Shown one piece after another: positions 6,097 to 13,811 of a DNA stretch of 17,546 bases. The notes beneath the pieces are model-generated. The model worked only from the letters and a program-made list of their open reading frames with translations, did no database searches and was not told the origin of the DNA. Made by a program: the position numbers and the translations under genes. The stretch is taken from positions 1-17,546 of the forward strand of contig JBBKWX010000043.1 of assembly GCA_037969175.1 (NCBI GenBank). The letters run 5' to 3'. The DNA is from JBBKWX01 sp037969175 (GTDB lineage Bacteria; Bacteroidota; Bacteroidia; AKYH767-A; JBBKVM01). The stretch's first letter is position 1. Every line of letters begins with the position of its first letter.

Positions 6097-8442
6097 TTAG
6101 TTAATACTTACAATTATCTTACTGGTTCCTACCAATCTTCCATCGGCTCCTCTTATTTCTACCATATACGTTCCACTCTTTATTGTTCTGCCTGTTGAGA
6201 GATCAACATTGATTGTTGTGTATGGTATCGTTGTCAATACTTTTCGTTGATACACTTCAGCTCCCTTCGCATCAAATACCCATACCGTTACCTGCTCATT
6301 GGCCTGGTTGTAGAATCGTACATTGAACACTCCTTGGTTAGGTACCGGATGTACATCCAACTTCTCTGATGCCTGACCCGTTATCTCTATATTCGCAGAT
6401 GTAGCCACACAAGCTGGTGGAATTGTAAAGCTTGTAAGCTGATCAGTTATGCTATTTACTGATCCTTGAAACGCACCTAAGCCAACTCCTCTTTTTGCAA
6501 AAGCTCTCCATATTGCACAAGAATATAAGCCGCCATAGAGGGTTGTATCTGCTTGTAATATTGCATTTCTGGCATCTACAAAACCTGGGCTGCAAGGTTG
6601 TGTTCTTAAACCTTCCATTATCAATTTAAGTGCTATCGTATTGCCCCCACCACCGTTGGCATCATAGATATTTGGATTAATAGTTCCTGCTTCATTAATA
6701 ATTTCCCATGTCACTTCCCACAACATAGAACACCAAACCCAACCAACGCCATGTGGTATCGACTGGCTTGATAAAGATGCATAAGTAGAATTGTTTATAG
6801 CAAAATCTGTAGTATACAGCTGTTGCCTCATGCCTGCGCCTGTTGTTGGCTGATTTAATGCATAGGTTCCCCAACTCCTTGGCGAGTTAAAGCCTGTATT
6901 TAAAGTGGCTGTGGACCAATCTTGTGTAAGCATCAAAAAGAAATAATCACTGATACCTTCTCCTCCTTGCTCCGAATTAGCAAGACAGCTTGTATTGGCC
7001 GGCCCCCCAGTTGTTCTTTTTGCAATTCCATGTCCATATTCATGAATAACTATTCCATTATCCACATCGGCATCTCTGTCAGGAGTTGGTGCTGTCCATA
7101 AATAAATTACCATTCTTCCGTTTGCACCATCCGGTGGTGTTGAAAAATTAGCATTATTAGCTCCTCCTCCATCCTGCGCCTCTGCATTTACATAGTCATT
7201 TCCAACACCACCGCGGCCCATGTTATCATCCTGAAAATTACCCGCTGCTTCTGTGAAACCATATCCATAGAATATGTCGTGTATTATATTATTCCAATAA
7301 AATAAGTTGGTGATATTAAACTGCTGATTTGGAGGTGTTGTAACAGTTGGCTCTAATGTATAATCAGGTGTAAAGTTAAACGTTAATGCAGGCAGGGGGG
7401 TTGTTGAACTCGCCGACTTGGCAATTGTACCGACACCATTATTTTGACGGTCTTGATAAGCCCATACGTTGTTACCTCTGGTATAGTCATAATCGGTAGC
7501 TGCTGCACCCGTATGCCAATTCAATGTAGTGGCATTTGCTACTGTGGCATTTGTCCATGGGTTAGATCTGGTCGCATGCCATGCAGTAGAAGGGCCGGGC
7601 ATAAAAGAAGGTGACTCGAAAGGGAAAGGTATTACTCTGTATGTAGCTGAAGCTAAAAAAGGAGTAGTTATTTTTTCCTCAACCACTAAACCATCTTTTT
7701 TCTGATTATCATTTTCATGAGAATGATTTTCACCATATTTTTCTAAATGTTCAGGTGCACTCAAATCACAATAAAGAGTCAGGTTATCAATACCAATTTG
7801 ATTTCGATTTGTAGCATCAATCCGGACTAACCAGTAATCTGAGGTAGTTGTCGGAATAATATAAACCTGCCATGCCAATTTAACGTCTTTCTTTATACCT
7901 GATCCGGTGTTATCAGATTCTTCATTAATATCATCTGCTGCAGACCACATTAATTTTACTGTGATATTCTGACGTGAAATCCCCATGTTGTTAAACTCAA
8001 AATTTTTCCCATCATTACTCGTATTAAGCATCACAGCATTTTGAGTTGTGGAAAGGCCTCTGTCTGCAATTGCGGCCAATAAGGCTGCTTCTGCAGTTAT
8101 TAATGGAGTACCCGCATGCACATTCACTTTTTGTTCCATTTGTGAAAGCCTTCCTCCAGTATTAGAAAGTAGTTTTCCATCTCTAAAAGAGAGCACCTGC
8201 ATTTGATTAAATACCGGAATTCCAAGATAAGTTTGATTAAGATAAACATATCTGATTCCTGTGGCCTCATCAAGAAAACTGCTTGATACTTCCGAATTAG
8301 AGATATCATCATTGGTTATCCCAATAATTGTTTTGTTAGCATTAAGTAATTGAAGTGATGCACTTTTATCGCTTTCGCTAACCTGTGCACTGATACTTAA
8401 AGCAAAAAAGAAGTTTGCAACAAAGAATAACAGTTTTTTCAT
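6097..8442 (-). CDS. Secreted M36 (fungalysin-type) metallopeptidase with T9SS sorting domain
   Basis: The protein is 781 residues. It has a signal peptide (MKKLLFFVANFFFALSISAQ), a propeptide region to about residue 270, then an M36 catalytic domain. The zinc site HEYGHG begins at residue 467 (ligands H467 and H471, catalytic E468), and the third ligand is E495 in GEGISD, at a spacing normal for fungalysins. The C-terminal ~80 residues are a T9SS domain (VHPVPNQGVFNVRF, GTYMVEIRG). It should be a secreted, self-activated zinc endopeptidase that degrades extracellular protein. It faces opposite to the array genes and is far larger than usual cassette genes, so it may be a resident or separately inserted gene. 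All key residues are present. Confidence 0.94.
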   Translation of the reverse strand: MKKLLFFVANFFFALSISAQVSESDKSASLQLLNANKTIIGITNDDISNSEVSSSFLDEATGIRYVYLNQTYLGIPVFNQMQVLSFRDGKLLSNTGGRLSQMEQKVNVHAGTPLITAEAALLAAIADRGLSTTQNAVMLNTSNDGKNFEFNNMGISRQNITVKLMWSAADDINEESDNTGSGIKKDVKLAWQVYIIPTTTSDYWLVRIDATNRNQIGIDNLTLYCDLSAPEHLEKYGENHSHENDNQKKDGLVVEEKITTPFLASATYRVIPFPFESPSFMPGPSTAWHATRSNPWTNATVANATTLNWHTGAAATDYDYTRGNNVWAYQDRQNNGVGTIAKSASSTTPLPALTFNFTPDYTLEPTVTTPPNQQFNITNLFYWNNIIHDIFYGYGFTEAAGNFQDDNMGRGGVGNDYVNAEAQDGGGANNANFSTPPDGANGRMVIYLWTAPTPDRDADVDNGIVIHEYGHGIAKRTTGGPANTSCLANSEQGGEGISDYFFLMLTQDWSTATLNTGFNSPRSWGTYALNQPTTGAGMRQQLYTTDFAINNSTYASLSSQSIPHGVGWVWCSMLWEVTWEIINEAGTINPNIYDANGGGGNTIALKLIMEGLRTQPCSPGFVDARNAILQADTTLYGGLYSCAIWRAFAKRGVGLGAFQGSVNSITDQLTSFTIPPACVATSANIEITGQASEKLDVHPVPNQGVFNVRFYNQANEQVTVWVFDAKGAEVYQRKVLTTIPYTTINVDLSTGRTIKSGTYMVEIRGADGRLVGTSKIIVSIN

Positions 8443-8536
8443 AACACTAATTTTGTTTTATGAGATTAAAGTCAAAGAGGTTATTAAATAGGGGTGGAAT
8501 ATTGTTATAAATCAAGAGTGTTTAGCCAATGGAAAT

Positions 8537-8566
8537 CTAAATTACGAACTTAAATAAAAAAAACAA
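8537..8566 (-). promoter_or_regulatory. Possible Bacteroidota-type promoter for the M36 gene
   Basis: On the minus strand TTG (8566-8564) is followed after 19 nt by TAATTTAG (8544-8537), one mismatch from TAnnTTTG. This would give a leader of about 90 nt. Only a consensus reading supports it. Confidence 0.3.
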
Positions 8567-8582
8567 TCATAATGTTCCAACA

Positions 8583-8954
8583 ATGGAATGGGAAGAGGTT
8601 AAAGTTTTTGACCATCCAAGCCAAATGGAAAAAATATCTGATAAATCATTTGACGAGATTCGTGCAAGAATAATAGCAAATAAAATTGGAACAGCTATTT
8701 TTAAAACACCTTCTGACTTTATCTATTTCGTAAGTAACCCAAGCATGAAGTTAGTTAATGAATTAAGTAAGCATGGTAAAATAAATATTATTTACTCGCA
8801 ATGGGAAGGATATTTAAAAGACAAGCACAAACAATATTTCACAGATAATATTAACGCTCTTAAAAAGAGAGCGATATTATTTATCATTCAATTCATACCA
8901 GAGGAAACGTTAGCTGATATTTTAACACACCACTCAAATAAAAAATTAAATTAA
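8583..8954 (+). pseudogene. Probable C-terminal remnant of an MBL-fold hydrolase
   Basis: The frame encodes 123 residues. The segment SNPSMKLVNEL...INIIYSQWEGYLKD matches the late part of RNase J-like or MBL-fold exonuclease-type proteins, where RPSM..EL is followed by IYSMWEGYL and then a conserved IHTSGHA. Here the open frame reads IIQFIPEETLADIL at that place, but the neighbouring frame reads YHSIHTRGN, so a single-base frameshift near 8890 seems to have destroyed the motif. The N-terminal metal-binding half of such an enzyme is absent. It may be a decayed gene fragment or a small stand-alone protein. It is divergent from the M36 gene. Confidence 0.4.
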
Positions 8955-9017
8955 CCGAAGGAAAAATTAAAAAATAATCGTCTAATTAAATAGTATTCAC
9001 TTTAAAATTCAAAATGT

Positions 9018-9980
9018 ATGACTTATAAAAACTTCTTATTTTTAGCACTAATGTGTGCTTTGGCTTCGTGTAGTAAAGATGATGACGACACATCAGCTAC
9101 AACTAATGAAACTGTTATCAATGTTGATGCAACTAAATTCCTGACATCATCTGGAAACGTTACTATTACAACGGAAACAAGGACGCTATCAAATGGTAGT
9201 TCTGCATCTTGCTACAAAATTGTAACTAAAAGCACTCCAACAGACCATACTCAAGGACCTTGGTGCCCAACGAATATTTCTGATGATGCTTCAAAGGGCG
9301 GCATTTGGATAGAAAGCGGAAATGTGTACGATGTAGATGGAGCATTTATTAAGAACATGGCTACATTTTATAACAACACTACTTGGCAAATGTACAATAC
9401 CTCCACAGGTGATATAACAGTAACCAATACTCAGGCAGATTGCCAAGCAGCAGCCAATCCAAATGTGGGAACAGCTTACAAAAACTATTGTGTAGAATGT
9501 TTGCCTTCGTATGTTTCTTCGGTAACAAAAACCATTTATATTCCTATTACCCCACAAAAATTAAGCAGTCCTGTTAGCTTTGGTGGTGGTCCTGGTTCAT
9601 CGGCACCAACTACTCGTGGTATTGCTTTTAATGGGGTGGTATTTGATGCACCGGCACCAACAAGTGTAATATTGGCTGCATATACATTGGCACCATTTGA
9701 TGATGCAGGAGGACATATCAACATGGGTGCAGGGTATCACTACCATGCTGCAACCGGTAAATCAACTAAAATTACACAATCAGATGGACACGCTACTATG
9801 ATTGGTTATGCCTTAGACGGTTTTGGAATATATGAAAGATTAAGTGATGCCGGTACGGAATATACCGACCTGGATGCAAGTCGTGGTCATTATGACGCTA
9901 CAAGAGGTTACCACTATCATGTGGATAAACCGGGTTCTAATAATTTCATTAACGGTTTGGCAGGAGCTTACGTTAATTAA
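9018..9980 (+). CDS. YHYH-domain surface lipoprotein
   Basis: The protein is 320 residues. The lipobox LASC puts the lipidated cysteine at residue 18, followed by SKDDDD, which fits the surface-export signal of Bacteroidota lipoproteins (acidic residues just after Cys+1). The body has two YHYH motifs, residues 240-243 (GAGYHYHAATG) and 298-301 (RGYHYHVDKPG), the mark of the YHYH domain, plus paired cysteines (CPTN, CQAA, CVEC) suggesting disulfides. The function of YHYH proteins is unknown; the histidine clusters suggest metal binding. The next gene starts 6 nt after the stop, so the two probably form an operon. Confidence 0.85.
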   Translation: MTYKNFLFLALMCALASCSKDDDDTSATTNETVINVDATKFLTSSGNVTITTETRTLSNGSSASCYKIVTKSTPTDHTQGPWCPTNISDDASKGGIWIESGNVYDVDGAFIKNMATFYNNTTWQMYNTSTGDITVTNTQADCQAAANPNVGTAYKNYCVECLPSYVSSVTKTIYIPITPQKLSSPVSFGGGPGSSAPTTRGIAFNGVVFDAPAPTSVILAAYTLAPFDDAGGHINMGAGYHYHAATGKSTKITQSDGHATMIGYALDGFGIYERLSDAGTEYTDLDASRGHYDATRGYHYHVDKPGSNNFINGLAGAYVN

Positions 9981-9986
9981 GAAATA

Positions 9987-10613
9987 ATGTATAAATTAAT
10001 TCTATCAATAATTGGGATGGTGTTTTTTACACCATTCCTTTTTGCACATAGCCCCGATTTATCAAGCCTAATGATTTATGAACAAAATGGCAAAAATTTT
10101 ATAGCCATCAAAAGTTCATTAGCAGCATTTGAAGGCGAGGTGATTTATATTTATGGTAAAGACTCCTACAACACCCCACAAGCGTTTAATGATTTAGCAA
10201 TCAAGCATTTTGGGAAAAGCTGTTTTATTATCATTAATAGTGATACCATTAGGTTTAAAAATCCACAAATTCAACTAGGACATGAAACAACGCTTTTTGC
10301 TGAATTAGAAAATGTGCCAAAAAAAATATTCTCTTATTATGTTAAAAATATCTATTTCAAAGATATGCCCAATAATCAATGTGAGTTGATTTTGAGCCAT
10401 AAAGATTTGCCACAAAAACAATTTATATTAAACAATGAAAATAAGCATGAAGTAAAATTTCGTGTAGAAAAAGATAACAGGGTAATTGAAGAAAATGTAA
10501 ATTTGATATTTGGAACAAATAAGTTCATTTTAGTCGGATGTATTTTATTTATCATTTTCACAGCATTCATAGCAATAGTATTTATAAAAAGAAAGAGAAA
10601 AAACATCAGCTAA
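9987..10613 (+). CDS. Hypothetical membrane-anchored exported protein
   Basis: The protein is 208 residues. An N-terminal signal sequence (MYKLILSIIGMVFFTPFLFA, cleavage near HSPDL) precedes a ~160-residue extracytoplasmic beta-rich domain. One C-terminal membrane helix (FILVGCILFIIFTAFIAIVF) and a basic tail (KRKRKN) follow, giving an N-out, C-in single-pass protein. I do not recognise the family with certainty. Its spacing to the YHYH lipoprotein gene suggests the two act together at the envelope. The stop codon TAA is part of the left arm of site 6 (GCTAACAAGG), as in cassettes. Confidence 0.7.
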   Translation: MYKLILSIIGMVFFTPFLFAHSPDLSSLMIYEQNGKNFIAIKSSLAAFEGEVIYIYGKDSYNTPQAFNDLAIKHFGKSCFIIINSDTIRFKNPQIQLGHETTLFAELENVPKKIFSYYVKNIYFKDMPNNQCELILSHKDLPQKQFILNNENKHEVKFRVEKDNRVIEENVNLIFGTNKFILVGCILFIIFTAFIAIVFIKRKRKNIS

Positions 10614-10742
10614 CAAGGCTTGCCAAAGGCGGGGATAAAGTGCTTAGATTGAGAGTTTGTACAAGGTTCAACAGCAATAATTCTACTGGACTTTTGTACT
10701 AAAAATCTTCGCCCTTCAACAAGCTCCGAAGTGTTAGCAAAT
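10609..10742 (+). repeat. attC-like palindrome, site 6
   Basis: Left arm GCTAACAAGGCTTGCCAAAG with GGCGGGGA; right arm TCGCCCTTCAACAAGCTCCG with AAGTGTTAGCAAAT. The pairing is weaker than in sites 4 and 5, but the order TAACAAGGCTTG...CAAGCTCC..GTTAGC is clear. Confidence 0.65.
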
Positions 10743-10752
10743 CAAAACAACG

Positions 10753-11268
10753 ATGATACTATATTGCTCACTTAAGCTTTCGAAAATATTAAACTTACCT
10801 AAGCAAAATGTGGTAAAGTATGAAGGAAATACTGATAAAATTCTCCAATGGAATGCACAATTATTTTTTGCTGATAAAAAGAAATGTATCATTATAACAA
10901 ATAAAGAAACACTCTATAGCGTAATTGTTTTGGATGTTTTGAAAAAAGACATTATCCCCTTTGATAAATTTGTCACATACAATTTGATGGAACAAATGGC
11001 ATATGATGAAATATTATCTCCAAATTCAAAGCAATGGGTCAAGAATAATTTTTCAAATATTGAACTCCAAAACACTGATAATGATAAGCGTGTTATAGGA
11101 TCAATGAACGAATTTATTAATGAAGTTAAACATCATATATATTCAAAACCAAATATCTCATATCTGGACAACAAAATATTAAGCAGTTATGCTAATACTA
11201 ATATTATGAGCTTAATTGGATTTTCCGACCCGAAATCAATAATGGCAAAAAAAATAAACATCGCTTAA
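10753..11268 (+). CDS. DUF6933-like protein
   Basis: The protein is 171 residues, cytosolic and without a signal peptide. The start MILYCSLKLSKIL, the middle LQWNAQLFFADKKKCIIITN and KETLYSVIVLDVLKKDI recall DUF6933 proteins (xLYCTxKLL; W-A-N-L-x-x-I-D-R-R-K-C-V-L-x-x-N). The assignment is from memory and is tentative; no function is known. It is the only gene between sites 6 and 7. Its ATG is 11 nt after the end of site 6, and its TAA stop is inside the left arm of site 7, so the unit contains essentially nothing but the ORF. It probably depends on read-through from outside for transcription. Confidence 0.65.
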   Translation: MILYCSLKLSKILNLPKQNVVKYEGNTDKILQWNAQLFFADKKKCIIITNKETLYSVIVLDVLKKDIIPFDKFVTYNLMEQMAYDEILSPNSKQWVKNNFSNIELQNTDNDKRVIGSMNEFINEVKHHIYSKPNISYLDNKILSSYANTNIMSLIGFSDPKSIMAKKINIA

Positions 11269-11354
11269 CACGGACTAGTATCCATACGGCACAATTCATT
11301 TATTTATTCGCTAATAGTGTGCCGCGGGAATCCTAGCACAAAACCGTTATAGAC
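11264..11354 (+). repeat. attC-like palindrome, site 7
   Basis: Left arm GCTTAACACGGACTAG; inner pair CGGCAC (11287-11292) and GTGCCG (11319-11324); right arm CCTAGCACAAAACCGTTATAG. The right arm is nearly the same as that of site 3 (CTAGCACAAAACCGTTAT). At 91 bp it is the shortest site here. Confidence 0.7.
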
Positions 11355-11398
11355 TATCCAATATCCGGAAAAACCAAACCTGATCTTGTCATCGTATA

Positions 11399-11618
11399 CA
11401 AACTCTTCACTACCCATGGTTTATCAGCAGTAAATAGCCGCTGCATATATCCGCATTTCATAGAGAATTATCGTTGGTCATTGAACGTGCACATTGCAAT
11501 ATGGCTTAATACAAATTTTGTGATATTATTCATTATTTTGTGACTCCCAGCTAATCTATTTGATTTAAAGAAACAAAATCTTAGATTTACTGTGTGCTTA
11601 TCAGCTCTTATTTTAAAC
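11399..11618 (+). repeat. Dispersed gene-free repeat, copy 3 (internally deleted)
   Basis: It shares TATCAGCAGTAAAT-GCCG, ATATCCGCATTTCATAGAGA, TTATCGTTGGTCATTGA and, after loss of ~110 bp relative to copies 1 and 2, GTGATATTATT, AAAGAAACAA, TGTGTGCTTATCAGCTCTTATTTTAAA. It starts about 45 nt after site 7, so again the repeat occupies its own gene-free unit. Confidence 0.65.
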
Positions 11619-11659
11619 AAATTAAAACTCTCCTACTATGAAACTAAACTTTCAAGAAA

Positions 11660-11707
11660 ACCCCATCTTCGGTTAACTATCTGAATCAAAGCACAAAATC
11701 GTTAGCA
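11660..11707 (+). repeat. Right half of an attC-like site (site 8)
   Basis: AAAGCACAAAATCGTTAGCA has the right-arm consensus (CACAAAAcCGTTA), but no paired left arm is found upstream. GTTAGCA (11701-11707) is the exact complement of TGCTAAC at 12305-12311, marking the left boundary of the GAF unit. Confidence 0.5.
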
Positions 11708-11771
11708 TGGATTTTGAAAACTAAACCAAAAGCAAGATCCCAAAAAATAAAAATTGTTAACTTTATAAAAG

Positions 11772-12299
11772 ATGGAAAACGTTATAGAGAATAAAAGAAT
11801 AGCAAACCTTCTTAAGTATGAAATTCTTGATACTCCGCCAGATGGGGCATTTGATGAAATTACTACGTTGGCATCAAACATTTTTAATGTCCCAATTGCA
11901 ATAGTCTCTATCGTTGACAACAAAAGGATTTGGTTTAAATCAGCCTTTGGCCTGGACGTTGAAGAAATTCCGCGAAGCCCCGGATTATGCAGCTCTGCAA
12001 TTCTATCTGATGATATATATATTGTTGAGGATGCAAGAAAAGATCCTCGAACAATGACAAATCCATTAGTTGTTGGAATTATGGGATTACAATTTTATGC
12101 TGCGGCTCCTTTAAGAAGTGCCGATGGCTATAATCTTGGTACAATTTGTATAATCGATAAAAATCCAAGAATACTATCTGGTAAAGAATCTTCAATGTTA
12201 ATGCAGCTTTCAAGAATTGTTATGGATCAGTTTGAAACAAAATTAAAAACCCGTTTGATGGTCAAAGAGATCCTTGACAACGTTTCTAAAAACAAATAA
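11772..12299 (+). CDS. Single-domain GAF protein
   Basis: The protein is 175 residues and almost entirely one GAF domain: FDEITTLASNIFNVPIAIVSIVD, RIWFKSAFGL, SPGLCSSAILSDD, VEDARKDPRTMTNPLV, LQFYAAAPLRSADGYNLGTICIID. It is preceded by the usual IANLLKYEILDTPPDGAFD helix. In this subgroup the GAF domain is normally the sensory front of histidine kinases or diguanylate cyclases; here no output domain follows, only a ~35-residue helical tail. It may bind a small ligand and signal through a partner. It is the only gene between half-site 8 and site 9, with stop and site 6 nt apart. Confidence 0.9.
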   Translation: MENVIENKRIANLLKYEILDTPPDGAFDEITTLASNIFNVPIAIVSIVDNKRIWFKSAFGLDVEEIPRSPGLCSSAILSDDIYIVEDARKDPRTMTNPLVVGIMGLQFYAAAPLRSADGYNLGTICIIDKNPRILSGKESSMLMQLSRIVMDQFETKLKTRLMVKEILDNVSKNK

Positions 12300-12304
12300 A
12301 CCTC

Positions 12305-12440
12305 TGCTAACATAGCGCAGAAAGCAATGCCGGGCTGTGTCTAAGGGCTGAACAATTTATATATATTTTTTCTGAGAATAAGTGTTCTTCTTTATCTCTA
12401 TTTTTGTCCGGCACTGCTTCGGCGCTTGTCCGTTATACCC
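12305..12440 (+). repeat. attC-like palindrome, site 9
   Basis: Left arm TGCTAACATAGCGCAGAAAG with CAATGCCGG; right arm CCGGCACTGCTTCGGCGC then TTGTCCGTTATACCC. The inner arms pair with few mismatches over ~18 bp. It is the last well-preserved site in the window. Confidence 0.75.
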
Positions 12441-12682
12441 AAGGCCATTTGGCGTTTTCGTTTCTCAAATCCCATTGTTGAAATTTAGTTTTACCTCCCG
12501 GCGAATGCACCTTTTTAAACCTGCCTACCAAACCCCGGAGGCCGGGTGGGACCTTGACTAAACAGCTACAATTATCGTTCAGGACTTAAAATGTTTTACT
12601 TTTACCGTCAAGCTACAGAATGAAAAAATTATTCCTGTTTCCATTTATAAACTTCATAATTTCAAAATAGCACATTCTGGGC
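12441..12682. other. Gene-free leader upstream of the DUF1206 gene
   Basis: I see no ORF. A G+C-rich patch (CCAAACCCCGGAGGCCGGGTGG, 12529-12550) can form a modest hairpin. No promoter is recognisable. Confidence 0.3.
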
Positions 12683-13465
12683 ATGTCGTATTTCATAAAA
12701 AAGAAAATAGCACGTTTCGGCATTGCATCCAAGGGTGTGGTTTTTATTTTAATTGGTGGCTTAACGGCCTGGAGCGCTTTGGGAAGTGGCGGCAAAAAAA
12801 CAGATAGCAATGGGGCTATGACGTTTTTAATCAAGCAGCCTTTCGGTCAGGTATTGCTCTGGGTATTGGCCATTGGCCTGGCGAGTTATGTTTTTTGGCG
12901 CTTGTATCAATCCTTTATCGATCCCGAAAATAAAGGGAATGATCTAAAAGGATTGGCAACTCGTTTTGGCTATCTTTCGAATGGCTTATTTTATCTGTTT
13001 ATACTTTATGGTGCTGTCAAGTTACTTCTGGGTGGCGGCAGTATCGTTGGCGGTAACGAGTCAATGATTCAAAAACTCCTAAATACCGCAGACGGCAGAT
13101 GGATAATAGCTGCTGTGGCACTCATCTACCTGGGACAAGCCATCTATCTCATGTTTCTTGCTTACTCCGGAAGATTTAAAGCACAGATAAAAGAGATAGG
13201 CATGGCTGATAAAACACAAAAACTCATGTTAAATTCGGGTCGTGTAGGCTATACCGCTTTGGGCTTGGTTTTCGGAATGATTGCATACCTTACCGTGCGG
13301 TCTGCCATGTCGTTCGATGCATCAGAAGCGGGTGGTATAAAAGATGCGTTTACATTTATTCAAAATGAATTTGGCGTCTTGGTATTAGCCATTATGGCAT
13401 TTGGTTTGGCAACCTTTGGCGTATTTATGATTATAAAGGCCAGTGTGCGCGATATGAAATTTTGA
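12683..13465 (+). CDS. DUF1206 integral membrane protein
   Basis: The protein is 260 residues with six predicted membrane helices in three repeated two-helix units. Each unit starts with an ARFG/TRFG/NSGRVGY-like motif and continues with a G-rich helix: IARFGIASKGVVFILIGGL, TRFGYLSNGLFYLFILYG, GRVGYTALGLVFGMIAYL. This is the full triplicated DUF1206 arrangement. The function is unknown; it acts in the cytoplasmic membrane. It differs from the array units: no good palindrome ends it (only the degenerate one at 13541), and its leader is long. It may be a resident chromosomal gene or a cassette whose site has decayed. Confidence 0.9.
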   Translation: MSYFIKKKIARFGIASKGVVFILIGGLTAWSALGSGGKKTDSNGAMTFLIKQPFGQVLLWVLAIGLASYVFWRLYQSFIDPENKGNDLKGLATRFGYLSNGLFYLFILYGAVKLLLGGGSIVGGNESMIQKLLNTADGRWIIAAVALIYLGQAIYLMFLAYSGRFKAQIKEIGMADKTQKLMLNSGRVGYTALGLVFGMIAYLTVRSAMSFDASEAGGIKDAFTFIQNEFGVLVLAIMAFGLATFGVFMIIKASVRDMKF

Positions 13466-13540
13466 GTTGCCTACTATTACAGCCTGGTCTTTTTCGGCTT
13501 GACTTAGATTTTTTAAAGAGAGATCTTAGAGTGTAAATGA

Positions 13541-13676
13541 TACTAACAGACGGGCTCAACGCTATTGTGGAATTTTCGTCTCGCTTGGTGAAATTCGTTA
13601 AATTTGAAAAAGTTTTCTACGATAAACGTTTGGGGTTCGGCTTCCCCAACAGCTTATAGCCCGAGACCCTTAGCTG
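13541..13676 (+). repeat. Degenerate attC-like palindrome (site 10)
   Basis: TACTAACAGACGGGCTCAAC on the left and AGCCCGAGACCCTTAGCTG on the right pair through CGGGCT/AGCCCG. The invariant CGTTA is CCTTA here, which should prevent recombination if GTT is the cleavage core. The rest of 13466-13811 holds nothing I recognise. Confidence 0.35.
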
Positions 13677-13811
13677 AAACTCTATGATAATACATTACAA
13701 CCTTCTGTGAAACTTGTGCTAATATGAGGTTGTAGAATAAAATGTCCTGACTTGTAGCTCACATCACTGCGGTGTAATGTCAACTTTAGCATGCTTTTGC
13801 AAAATAATTAT

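Noticed and set aside
283..12440. Palindromes as ordinary transcription terminators
   Set aside because: They are 90-140 bp with long loops, lack T runs, and show conserved TAAC/GTTA ends with across-unit matching, which termination does not require.
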